43,754 nucleotides of DNA from Blastocatellia bacterium (lineage in GTDB: Bacteria; Acidobacteriota; Blastocatellia; Pyrinomonadales; Pyrinomonadaceae), in the NCBI GenBank assembly GCA_003487805.1, contig DNNE01000171.1:14670-58423 (forward strand). Direction: 5' to 3'. This document shows positions 1-8,130 of this stretch, one piece after another. The position numbers and the translations under genes are program-made. The notes beneath the pieces were generated by a model. It was not told the DNA's origin. It saw only the letters and a list, made by a program, of their open reading frames with translations, and made no database searches. Each line of letters opens with the position of its first letter. Position 1 is the first letter of the stretch.

Positions 1-27
1 GTCGGGCAGTAGCCCGACTCTAAACGA
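1..27 (-). repeat. 3'-flanking hairpin repeat, copy 1
   Basis: Seen directly: a 7-bp stem GTCGGGC/GCCCGAC with loop AGTA, followed by TCTAAACGA (19-27). The motif ends 10 nt from the stop codon of the adjacent minus-strand M16 gene. The same hairpin plus TCTAAACGA arrangement recurs at 29355-29380 and 36006-36032. There is no T-tract in the gene's direction, so it is not a standard intrinsic terminator. The window begins at base 1, so the element may extend further left. Confidence 0.7.
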
Positions 28-37
28 GAGAGACTTT

Positions 38-1309
38 TCAAATTTCCAGTCGCGAGCGATCGACGGCAAACCCGTTCAGATTTCCCAGCGCGCCCACCGA
101 CAGGGCCGGAGTTGTAAAGCTTGATTGCGCCAGACGTTGCACATCCTCGATAGTCACGTCGTTGACCGCTTGAATGATTTCGTCGGGAGAGATGCGCCGG
201 CCGTGAATGATCTCCTGACGCGCCAAGGCGCCGACGCGATTGCCTGATGATTCCAGACTCAACAGCACCGATGAAATCGCCTGTTGCTTTGCCAGTTCCA
301 GTTCATCTTCCGCGACCGGTTCCCGCACAATTCGCCGTAACTCGTGCAGAGACAGATCGAAAACTTCATCCATTTGGGCCGGCGAGGTGCCGGCGTAAAT
401 CGTGAACATGCCGACGTCGCTGAACGTGTTACCGCCCGCGCCAATCGAGTATGCCAGACCGCGCTCTTCGCGAATCGATTGCCACAATCTGCTGGATGTA
501 CCGCCGCCGATGATTGTTCCCAGCATGCTCGCCGCGTAACGATCCGGATCTTTAGCTGAAGGCCAGGGCGCCGCGATGATCAGATGTGCCTGCTCGAGTT
601 CAGTCTTTCGCTCGATCAAAATTGGCGCGGCAACTGCGGGCGCAGGCGAAGCGAACTCAGGTTCGCTGCTTTTCTCTTCACCGATGAATGCCTGAGTAAC
701 CAGCTCAACCAGCCGATCGTGTTCGACGTTACCGGCTGCCGCGACCACTAAGTTGCTCGGGATGAAATTTCGTTTATGAAAGTCAGCCGTGATCGAACTA
801 TCGAAGGACGATACTGTTTGTTCCGTCCCCTCTATGGGACGGCCGAGCGAATGATTCGGAAAGTATGCGGCGTGGAAAAGCTCAGTCAGCAACTCGTCCG
901 GCGTATCTTCGATCATCTTCATCTCTTCGATGATGACTTTTTGCTCTTTCACCAGATCGTCTGCGTCAAATCTGGGATTCAGCACCAAGTCGGCGAGCAG
1001 ATCGAACGCGTGCGGCATTTCCGTGTCGACTACTTTTGCGACAAACCCGGTCATCTCATGCGAAGTGTAAGCATCAAATTGTCCACCCAGGCGATCTGAC
1101 TCGGTGGCCAGCTCATGCGCCGTGCGGCGTTGCGTACCTTTGAATAAGGCGTGTTCTATGAAGTGACACATGCCGTTGAGGGCGCTGGTTTCATGACGCG
1201 AGCCGCGCCGCAACCAGATGCCGAGGCTTATCGAACGAAGCTCGGGCATGTGCTCGGACAGAATTGTCAGGCCATTAGGGAGCCGGGTCGTGCGTACTTG
1301 ATCCATCAT
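38..1309 (-). CDS. M16 family zinc peptidase (processing peptidase-like)
   Basis: A 423-residue M16B-type metallopeptidase. The inverted zinc motif HFIEH lies at residues 49-53, with a Glu-rich segment near residues 125-130 that should supply the third ligand. The C-terminal half has the family's R..Y signature (RLWQSIREERGLAYS). Length is normal for a single-chain bacterial processing peptidase (about 420). No signal peptide is visible, so a cytoplasmic location is likely; family members degrade or process peptides. The start is one of two adjacent ATG codons and either could be used. A hairpin repeat follows its stop codon. It is separate from the exported M16 pair at 36-39 kb. The family is certain; the substrate is unknown. 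Confidence 0.93.
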   Translation of the reverse strand: MMDQVRTTRLPNGLTILSEHMPELRSISLGIWLRRGSRHETSALNGMCHFIEHALFKGTQRRTAHELATESDRLGGQFDAYTSHEMTGFVAKVVDTEMPHAFDLLADLVLNPRFDADDLVKEQKVIIEEMKMIEDTPDELLTELFHAAYFPNHSLGRPIEGTEQTVSSFDSSITADFHKRNFIPSNLVVAAAGNVEHDRLVELVTQAFIGEEKSSEPEFASPAPAVAAPILIERKTELEQAHLIIAAPWPSAKDPDRYAASMLGTIIGGGTSSRLWQSIREERGLAYSIGAGGNTFSDVGMFTIYAGTSPAQMDEVFDLSLHELRRIVREPVAEDELELAKQQAISSVLLSLESSGNRVGALARQEIIHGRRISPDEIIQAVNDVTIEDVQRLAQSSFTTPALSVGALGNLNGFAVDRSRLEI

Positions 1310-1619
1310 TCTGAAGGTCCAAAACCTGCCGGGGTTGGTGAGCAGTCATCGTAACACGCGGGTAAGACGCGACAAAATTCTGCCTGGACAACCGTGTTTC
1401 CTTGACATCGCTCGTCGGCGTGTTTGAGAATTGCGGCATTCAAACGGGTGATGGTCTCCCTTCGCCCAGGGCGGGCACATAGTAATTGACGCTGGTATTC
1501 TTCCGCCCCGAGGCATCTGAAAGAAGCAAATTAGGAATCGAACGGACTACGAACAATCGAGTTTGCTTTACTCCAGCCGCGCGAACCCTCGGCGAGGTTC
1601 GACAGGAGGTCCGGCCACG
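1310..1619. other. Divergent intergenic region
   Basis: This 310-bp stretch separates the minus-strand M16 gene from the plus-strand outer-membrane gene and should hold both promoters. A perfect TTGACA at 1402-1407 is followed after 18 nt by a weak GAGAAT at 1426-1431, a possible plus-strand promoter. A clear AGGAGG Shine-Dalgarno site lies at 1604-1609, 10 nt before the ATG at 1620. I see no convincing RNA gene or ORF. Confidence 0.4.
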
Positions 1620-3365
1620 ATGAAATTATTCTTTAAATACTGTGCTTTTGCGACGGTCATTGCCATTGCTTTGACCGCGAGTGCTTTCCCCGCGATGGGC
1701 AAGGGTACGCGCGGTCTGGCGACGATCACCGGCACCGTGCGAGACAACAAAGGCGCACCGTTGGCGGGCGCGCTCGTTCAGCTGATACGCGAAGGCGCGA
1801 AACAAATCGTGAAGCAGACCTACACGGCCGCCGACGGCAGCTTCAGCGCGAAAATTCCGGCGGGACGTTATTCGCTCAAAGCAATCGCCGCGGGTTTCAG
1901 CGAAGTCCTCTTTGAATCTGTGCAAGTCAACCCTTCGGCCGAGATCGCTTATCGTTTCAACCTCGAACCCGCAAACTCTTCAAAGACACTCGTCAATCAA
2001 CGTAACGACAAAGATAGCGTTAAGTGGACGCTGCGCTCAGCGCAGAGCCGTAAATCGATCTTCCAGGCTAATCCCGGCAACGATCCGAACATCGCCGCGG
2101 CCGAAGCGGCTGCGGACGGAAACGCCGAAGAGCAGACGCAGCCGGCAACCGATGAACGTGGCCGGGTCCGTTTGCAAGGCGTGGCCGAGCAATACTTCGC
2201 CACTTCGTCAAGTCCATTCAGCTCGAGTTACGAGGGCATGAACTTCGCGTTGGCCTTACCGGCGTCGGAAACGATCGATCTGATCTTTGCTGGTCAGACA
2301 GGAATTGGAGACGGGGCACCCCAACGATTTGAAACTACCGCGCGCATGCGCGTCAGCGATCGGCATCGCCTTAGTCTGAGCGGCGGCGGCGCGCGCTTCG
2401 TTACGGTCCTTGATAACAATCAAAGCAGCAAACGGTCGTTGGGCCAAATGTCGGTGCGAGCGGTGGATGAATGGCTGGTTCGCGACGGCGTCGTGGTGGT
2501 AATGGGTCTTGATTATTCGCGGTTCACTAATGCGGGTAACGACTCAGCAATCAGTCCGCGGTTTGGGATTCAGTTTGATGCGAACGCACGGACGCGGGTG
2601 AGAGCGTCGTATGCCCCGGCGGGCGACGAATCAGCTATTCAAAGCACGGCGTCGTTTGAGCAAGCGGATGTTTATTTCAAGCAGCGATCGTCACAACCAG
2701 TTGCCTTTGTCGGCGGGCGGGCCGTGATGGGCCAGAGCCGGCGCCTCGAGTTCGGCGTGCAGCGGGTTCTTGATAATCGCTCGAATATTGAGACGGCCGC
2801 GTTTCTGGATATGACCGGCGGCCGCGGAGTCGGTCTGATGTCAATGCCGCTCTCAGCTTTCTCAAGTGACGCATCGCTCCCGATTTTGAACGTTGCAAAT
2901 CAAAATGGATCGGCCCGTGGCATGCGCCTGGTTTACTCGCGCAGACTGAGTCACGTTTGGAGTGCATCCGCTGGTTACTCGTTTGGGCGTGGCCAGAAGC
3001 TTTCCGCGAACGGCCTCACTGATCCGACGGACTTCTTCAGCAATGGTTTCTTCCAGACTGCCGCGGTGCAATTGGCAGGCGACTGGTCCAAGGGCACTCA
3101 CGTGCAAACCGTGTTTCGTTTTTCGCCACAGGCAACGGTCTTTGCAATCGATCCATTCGCGGGACGACTCGCGGTCTACGATCCGTCGCTCAGCGTGCAG
3201 ATAACGCAGGATCTGCCGACGTTTGGTCTGCCGGTGCGCGCTCAGGCAGTCATCGATGCGCGCAACCTTTTCGATTTTCAAACGCGGACAATGAACGGCG
3301 AAAGCATCCTGGAAGTTGGCACCACCGGGCGATCGGTGCGCGGTGGAATCCTGGTTCGTTTCTAA
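1620..3365 (+). CDS. Outer-membrane protein with carboxypeptidase-regulatory-like domain
   Basis: A 581-residue exported protein. The start at 1620 is chosen because AGGAGG lies 10 nt upstream and the product then begins with a signal peptide (MKLFFKYCAFATVIAIALTA); an upstream TTG would bury that signal. Residues about 33-115 form a carboxypeptidase-regulatory-like beta-sandwich (ITGTVRDNKGAPLAGALV ... GRYSLKAIAAGF). After a polar linker, the rest has alternating hydrophobic/aromatic strands and ends in Phe (RGGILVRF), as in outer-membrane beta barrels. There is no obvious TonB plug or TonB box, so I call it barrel-like rather than a TonB-dependent receptor. Ligand unknown. Confidence 0.75.
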   Translation: MKLFFKYCAFATVIAIALTASAFPAMGKGTRGLATITGTVRDNKGAPLAGALVQLIREGAKQIVKQTYTAADGSFSAKIPAGRYSLKAIAAGFSEVLFESVQVNPSAEIAYRFNLEPANSSKTLVNQRNDKDSVKWTLRSAQSRKSIFQANPGNDPNIAAAEAAADGNAEEQTQPATDERGRVRLQGVAEQYFATSSSPFSSSYEGMNFALALPASETIDLIFAGQTGIGDGAPQRFETTARMRVSDRHRLSLSGGGARFVTVLDNNQSSKRSLGQMSVRAVDEWLVRDGVVVVMGLDYSRFTNAGNDSAISPRFGIQFDANARTRVRASYAPAGDESAIQSTASFEQADVYFKQRSSQPVAFVGGRAVMGQSRRLEFGVQRVLDNRSNIETAAFLDMTGGRGVGLMSMPLSAFSSDASLPILNVANQNGSARGMRLVYSRRLSHVWSASAGYSFGRGQKLSANGLTDPTDFFSNGFFQTAAVQLAGDWSKGTHVQTVFRFSPQATVFAIDPFAGRLAVYDPSLSVQITQDLPTFGLPVRAQAVIDARNLFDFQTRTMNGESILEVGTTGRSVRGGILVRF

Positions 3366-3386
3366 AGAAAGAAGGCGGCACGACCC

Positions 3387-3554
3387 CTAAGCCTCTCGTG
3401 TCGCGGTCTGCAACCGCTTTTCCAAAATCTCGGACGAGTACGAAAAGATGGACAGCGTAAGCACCCGACTCGATCCGTCGCTACGGGAAACGGCGACAAA
3501 GTCGAGAAGCTTGTTCAATAAGCGGACAGATTCGTCTGTGTCCAGCTGGAACAT
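3387..3554 (-). CDS. Possible small protein (55 aa)
   Basis: An open frame from ATG (complement of 3552-3554) to TAG (complement of 3387-3389) encodes 55 residues beginning MFQLDTDESVRLLNKLLDF and ending EKRLQTATREA. GAGG lies about 7 nt before the ATG. The residues look protein-like: an amphipathic, Leu-rich helix, no low complexity and a charged C-terminus. It is divergent from the histidine kinase gene, whose ATG is 74 bp away, and tail-to-tail with the outer-membrane gene. I recognise no family. It could be chance; conservation in relatives would decide. Confidence 0.4.
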   Translation of the reverse strand: MFQLDTDESVRLLNKLLDFVAVSRSDGSSRVLTLSIFSYSSEILEKRLQTATREA

Positions 3555-3628
3555 CGGTTGCCTCAGTTTAGTTGACCCAGTGTGTGAGACGAGTGTGCGT
3601 GATCAACTTCACGCAATGATATAGAAGA

Positions 3629-6586
3629 ATGAAAGGCTCAGTGCTAACAACCAGGACATGGCTGCTGCTGGCGACGGCAGCGCTCTTGTTTGTGGCCGGA
3701 GCGATCAATTTTTGGCAACGGTCGCATAACCAGGGGCCACCGACGGACGGGGTCACCTGGGTCGACACTTCCCAGGGAATAGTCGCCAAATCGATCGCGC
3801 CCGGTTCAGCCGCGGCGAGGGCGCGCATGAACGCCGGCGATCGTCTGCTGGCGATCAGCATGACCGAGCAGAAGTGCGAACAAGTTACGCGCGGCCCAAA
3901 ATGCGAAGAGATTTCCGGCGCGGAAAAAATTCAGCTTTACCTGGACCAGGCCCGCGTCGGCGGCGAAATTCATTACCTGATCGAGCGACCGTCGTATCCG
4001 CCCGAGACGCGTTACTACTACGCAGACCTCGACCATCTAACTTCCGTTAACAGCCTGACTGCGCGTGACCTCTACCTCAACCTGATCGGGTTGGTTTTCC
4101 TGTTCGTCGGATTGTTTGTGATTTTCCGGCAGGGCGGACGCGCGCCCTTCGTGTTGCACTTCGCTGCCTTGTCTATCGCTGCTTTTGTCTTTCTTTTCTA
4201 CGCACCACTGGGTTTGTACAGAGATCTCGATTTGGCGATTGCGGTTCTGAAGAGTGCCGGGTTTATTATGTTTGCAGCTCTCTTACTGCACTTCAGCGCA
4301 ATTTATCCGGTTCGCTATCACCTGTTCGACGATCGTCGCTGGCGCGCACTGGCGTTGTATCTACCGGCCTTTGTGCTGCTGGGATTTACGACAGTTATCT
4401 TTCTGCATGATCAGTTAGCAAAGATAATCCCGCACCAACTGTTGGATTATTCGCCGAATTTTGTCGCCCGCTTTTACAAGGCTGCGTTTATACATTTTGT
4501 GGTGGCACTGATTGCGAGTGCCGTCTTACTCGTGCGCCGATTTGTGATCAGCAAGAGCACGGTCGCGCGACAACAATTGAAATGGGTTGTTTGGGGTATG
4601 GTGTTGGCCACCGCGCCGTTCACGGTTTTGTATGCGCTGGGCTTCATCTTCGACGGAACGGCCGGACCCTTTACCGATGTCGCGATCCTGCCGCTGATTC
4701 TTATTCCACTGGCGCTCGGTTATTCAGTCGTTCGCTATCGCTTGATGGACGTTGAGTTAGTGGTGCGACGCGTCGCCGTCTATGCACTCACAACGCTCGC
4801 AATCGCCGTCGCGATTGGATCGATCGTTTACTTTGCCGGGCTGTACGCCTTGAGCGGCGAGGTGACCACCGGTGAGATTACGCTGCGCTTGATTCTTTCG
4901 GTTACGGCGATGGCTTGTATCGTCATGATTGCCGCCCCCGTCAAGAATTTTCTCCAGCAGCGAGTCGATCGAATCTTCTATGGCCGGCGCTATGACATGC
5001 GACACAGCCTGTTGGATTTTGGGCGCACCATCTCAGCCACCACGGCCCTGGATCCTTTGCTTGATTCGCTGATTTCTCGCCTGCGGGAAGTCATGAACGT
5101 CGAGCGGCTCGCTATCTTTATCGAAGACGGGCGCGCAACCGGTGGCTATCGGGTCGCCCGCACGGCAGGACTTGCGGCGGCGGTGAACGTGCCCCTGGAC
5201 TTCCGGGAAATGATTCGCACGCGTTCAGCCGAAACCGGCGTCGTGCGCGCCGATGATCTCGAATCCGCTCCGGAAGGCGATGGTTACGTGCGGCGTGTAC
5301 TTCACTATTACGTGCCCTGCGTGGTGCGCGGGCGAATGGTCGCGGTCATCGGGCTGGGGCGATCTGCCGATGGTGCGTTGCTGTCCTCTGAGGATGTAGA
5401 AATCCTCAGGACTGTGTCCGGTTACATCGCGGTCGCGATCGAAAACAGTCTCCTTTATCAAGAGCAACAACAACGCGCGTCGGAACTCGAAGTGCTGAAG
5501 GAATTCAACGAATCGATCGTTGAATCAATCAACGTGGGCTTGATGGCTGTTGATCTCGACGGACGCATTACGCGTCTTAACTCGGCGCTCGAAGAAATTG
5601 TGGCCACCGATCGCGAAGAGGTCTTCGGCACAAATGTCGAAGAGTTGTTCGCGGAAGATTTCGCCGATACCTTGCACCAGGTCCTGGGTGAGTCGGGCTG
5701 GCACTTGGTACAAACACGGCAGATTTATAAGATGCATACCACCACGCGTGCCGGGCGCTCGCTGGTGTTGAATATCGCCATTGCGCCGCTGTGGGCGGAT
5801 TCGCAGGAGCAAACCGGCGCGCTCGTGGTTTTCGAAGATGTAACTGAACGCTTGCGTCTTGAAGATCAACTCCAGCAGCGCGAAAAACTTTCTTCCATCG
5901 GTTTACTGGCCGCCGGCGTTGCGCACGAAGTGAACACGCCGCTCACCGGAGTTTCGTCTTACACACAGATGCTTTTGAATATGTTGCCGGAAAACGATCC
6001 GAAACATGCGTTGTTAGAGAAGGTTCGGCGTCAGGCGGATCGGGCGACAGACATCGTTAACAATCTTTTGAATTTTTCGCGCACCGGCAGCGCGGCCGAG
6101 TTCACCACGCTCGACATTCATCGCGTGCTCGACGACACGCTGCAACTGCTCGAACCACAATTGCGCCGCAGCCAAATCGAAATTGTTCGCGAGTACGACG
6201 AACATCTTCCCCAGGTTCATGGCAACTCAGTAAAGCTGCAGCAGGTGTTTACCAATTTGATTATGAATGCGCGCGATTCCATTGCCAACGGCAACGGGCG
6301 AATTGTGCTGGCAACGCGAAATGGCGAAGAAGATTTGCTGACGGTTGAGGTGGCGGACAATGGTATCGGAATCGATCCCGACGACGTTGCCAAAATTTAC
6401 GATCCGTTCTTCACCACCAAAGGCGTCGGACGCGGTACGGGCCTTGGCCTCGCCGTCACTTATGGCATAGTTCAGGAGCATTCAGGCCATATCAGCGTCG
6501 ACAGTACTCCCGGAGTTGGAACTACATTTCGCATCACTCTCCCCACCCGCGATCCTCGCACACGCTTGCAAGTCGCCGCGCTTTAA
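3629..6586 (+). CDS. Membrane sensor histidine kinase (PDZ-multiTM-GAF-PAS-HisKA-HATPase)
   Basis: A 985-residue hybrid sensor. In order: TM1 (about 8-27); an extracytoplasmic PDZ-like domain (about 40-115, with GIVAKSIAPGSAAARARMNAGDRLL); eight or nine further TM helices (about 150-450); a GAF domain (about 465-605); a PAS domain (about 625-745); a HisKA dimerisation helix with phospho-acceptor His766 (AAGVAHEVNTPLTG); and an ATPase domain with N box NLIMNARDSI, G1 DNGIGID, F box FFTTKG and G2 GTGLGLAV. The final TM stretch (VVRYRLMDVELVVRR) resembles that of other multi-TM bacterial kinases. The next gene, 117 bp downstream on the same strand, is an NtrC-type regulator and its probable partner. 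The PDZ domain suggests that it senses protein C-termini or envelope damage (inference). Confidence 0.92.
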   Translation: MKGSVLTTRTWLLLATAALLFVAGAINFWQRSHNQGPPTDGVTWVDTSQGIVAKSIAPGSAAARARMNAGDRLLAISMTEQKCEQVTRGPKCEEISGAEKIQLYLDQARVGGEIHYLIERPSYPPETRYYYADLDHLTSVNSLTARDLYLNLIGLVFLFVGLFVIFRQGGRAPFVLHFAALSIAAFVFLFYAPLGLYRDLDLAIAVLKSAGFIMFAALLLHFSAIYPVRYHLFDDRRWRALALYLPAFVLLGFTTVIFLHDQLAKIIPHQLLDYSPNFVARFYKAAFIHFVVALIASAVLLVRRFVISKSTVARQQLKWVVWGMVLATAPFTVLYALGFIFDGTAGPFTDVAILPLILIPLALGYSVVRYRLMDVELVVRRVAVYALTTLAIAVAIGSIVYFAGLYALSGEVTTGEITLRLILSVTAMACIVMIAAPVKNFLQQRVDRIFYGRRYDMRHSLLDFGRTISATTALDPLLDSLISRLREVMNVERLAIFIEDGRATGGYRVARTAGLAAAVNVPLDFREMIRTRSAETGVVRADDLESAPEGDGYVRRVLHYYVPCVVRGRMVAVIGLGRSADGALLSSEDVEILRTVSGYIAVAIENSLLYQEQQQRASELEVLKEFNESIVESINVGLMAVDLDGRITRLNSALEEIVATDREEVFGTNVEELFAEDFADTLHQVLGESGWHLVQTRQIYKMHTTTRAGRSLVLNIAIAPLWADSQEQTGALVVFEDVTERLRLEDQLQQREKLSSIGLLAAGVAHEVNTPLTGVSSYTQMLLNMLPENDPKHALLEKVRRQADRATDIVNNLLNFSRTGSAAEFTTLDIHRVLDDTLQLLEPQLRRSQIEIVREYDEHLPQVHGNSVKLQQVFTNLIMNARDSIANGNGRIVLATRNGEEDLLTVEVADNGIGIDPDDVAKIYDPFFTTKGVGRGTGLGLAVTYGIVQEHSGHISVDSTPGVGTTFRITLPTRDPRTRLQVAAL

Positions 6587-6703
6587 TCCGGTTGCGTCTT
6601 TTCTGAGTTGGCTTTTTATTGGTGGTTTCGGTAATAATTCCCGCTTTCGCATCACAGGAAATAGTCAGTAGATGAATGCAGGCCCGGATGCCTGCGCTGC
6701 GTT

Positions 6704-8113
6704 ATGGCCAGAAAAGGATCAGTACTCGTCGTTGACGACGAAGAAATAATGCGGGACGTGCTCGAGACGTTGCTCTCGGCTGAGGGTTATCGTGTCGACC
6801 TCGCCAAGACCGGCGAAGAAGGTCTTGACGCGTACACCAAACGCTCATACGACGCGGTGCTGTTGGACGTGTCGATGCCGGGCATCGGCGGACTGAGGGC
6901 GCTCGAAGAATTCCTGAAGCTCGATCCGGAAGCTGTAGTCGTGATGATTACCGCCTACGCGACGTTCGATACCGCGATTGCCGCCTGGGAAAAAGGCGCG
7001 TTCGGTTGCATCCGCAAACCGTTTCAAAACGAACACATCACCGCAACCGTCGCTGCCGGAGTGAAGCGACGGCGTAAGGAAGAAGAGCGCCGGTCTTTGC
7101 GACAAGCGATGAGCCGCGAAGTCGATCGCGGCGCGATCGTCGGACGTTCCGACATCATGCAGGAAGTTTTTCGCGTGGTGGAGCAGGTAGCGCCCGCGCG
7201 CTCGACGATCTTAATCACGGGTGAGAGTGGAACCGGAAAAGAATTGATCGCGAAAGCAATTCACGAAGCAAGTCCGCGCGTGACCAAGCCTTTTGTTACC
7301 GTCAACAGCTCAAACATACCGACTGAATTGCTTGAATCCGAACTCTTCGGTCACACGCGCGGCGCGTTCACCGGCGCGGTCGCGGCGAAAAAAGGTCTGT
7401 TCGAAGTTGCTGACGGCGGATCGATCTTCCTCGACGAGATTGGTGACATCCCGCCAGAGACGCAGGTGCGGCTGCTGCGCGTCATTCAGGAGCGCGAGTT
7501 CACGCCGCTCGGCGACACGAGCCCGCGGCGCGTCGATGTTCGCATCATCGCGGCCACCAATATCGATCTCAAAGAAGCGGTGCGGACGGGCATGTTCCGC
7601 GAAGATCTCTACTACCGGCTTTCTGTCGTGCCGATCGAATTGCCGCCGCTGCGCGATCGGCGGCAGGACGTGCTTCCTTTGGCGCAGCACTTTATCCGCA
7701 AATACAACGCTGAGAATAGCCGTCAGGTCTCTGAGCATATCGCGCCCGACGTGCTGTCACTTTTGGAAAATTATTCCTGGCCGGGCAACGTGCGCGAGTT
7801 GGAAAATGCGATTGAACGCGCCGTGGTGATTGCGCCGGCTGATGAAATCTCGCGTGAATGTTTGCGTCCGGAGATCGCCGATCCGCAAGCCGCGCGGGCG
7901 GTTGTGCGCGAAGGATCAGGCGCGGCATCAGCAATTGATGTCGGGCGCGGAATTAATTTCTATGATGAAGTGCGCAGGTTTGAAATAGATTTGATCAGGC
8001 GCGCTTTGGATCAAACCGGTGGCCATCAATCACGGGCCGCGCGATTATTGGGGATGAATCCCACCACCCTCAATTCAAAGATTAAGACCTACAACATAAA
8101 TCTTCGCGCGTGA
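6704..8113 (+). CDS. NtrC-family sigma-54-dependent response regulator
   Basis: A 469-residue activator. The receiver domain (1-120) has the acidic pair D11/D12, phospho-acceptor D55 and a conserved Lys in IRKPF. The AAA+ domain has Walker A GESGTGKE (173-180), the sigma-54-contacting GAFTGA loop and Walker B-like FLDEIGD. The C-terminal Fis-type helix-turn-helix reads HQSRAARLLGMNPTTLNSKI. It is complete and has all key residues, so it should hydrolyse ATP and remodel sigma-54 polymerase once phosphorylated, most likely by the kinase just upstream. No good Shine-Dalgarno site precedes the ATG. The 3' end is 17 bp from the convergent FHA activator gene. Targets are unknown. Confidence 0.94.
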   Translation: MARKGSVLVVDDEEIMRDVLETLLSAEGYRVDLAKTGEEGLDAYTKRSYDAVLLDVSMPGIGGLRALEEFLKLDPEAVVVMITAYATFDTAIAAWEKGAFGCIRKPFQNEHITATVAAGVKRRRKEEERRSLRQAMSREVDRGAIVGRSDIMQEVFRVVEQVAPARSTILITGESGTGKELIAKAIHEASPRVTKPFVTVNSSNIPTELLESELFGHTRGAFTGAVAAKKGLFEVADGGSIFLDEIGDIPPETQVRLLRVIQEREFTPLGDTSPRRVDVRIIAATNIDLKEAVRTGMFREDLYYRLSVVPIELPPLRDRRQDVLPLAQHFIRKYNAENSRQVSEHIAPDVLSLLENYSWPGNVRELENAIERAVVIAPADEISRECLRPEIADPQAARAVVREGSGAASAIDVGRGINFYDEVRRFEIDLIRRALDQTGGHQSRAARLLGMNPTTLNSKIKTYNINLRA

Positions 8114-8130
8114 GTGAGTCCGGAAACTTC

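Noticed and set aside
1590..1612. tRNA T-loop-like GGTTCGA
   Set aside because: No matching acceptor, D-arm or anticodon arm around it; it overlaps the Shine-Dalgarno region of the outer-membrane gene.
7293..7829. 178-residue ORF inside the NtrC-type regulator gene
   Set aside because: Shifted-frame shadow of the AAA+ domain, Arg/Ser/Cys-rich and without initiation signals.
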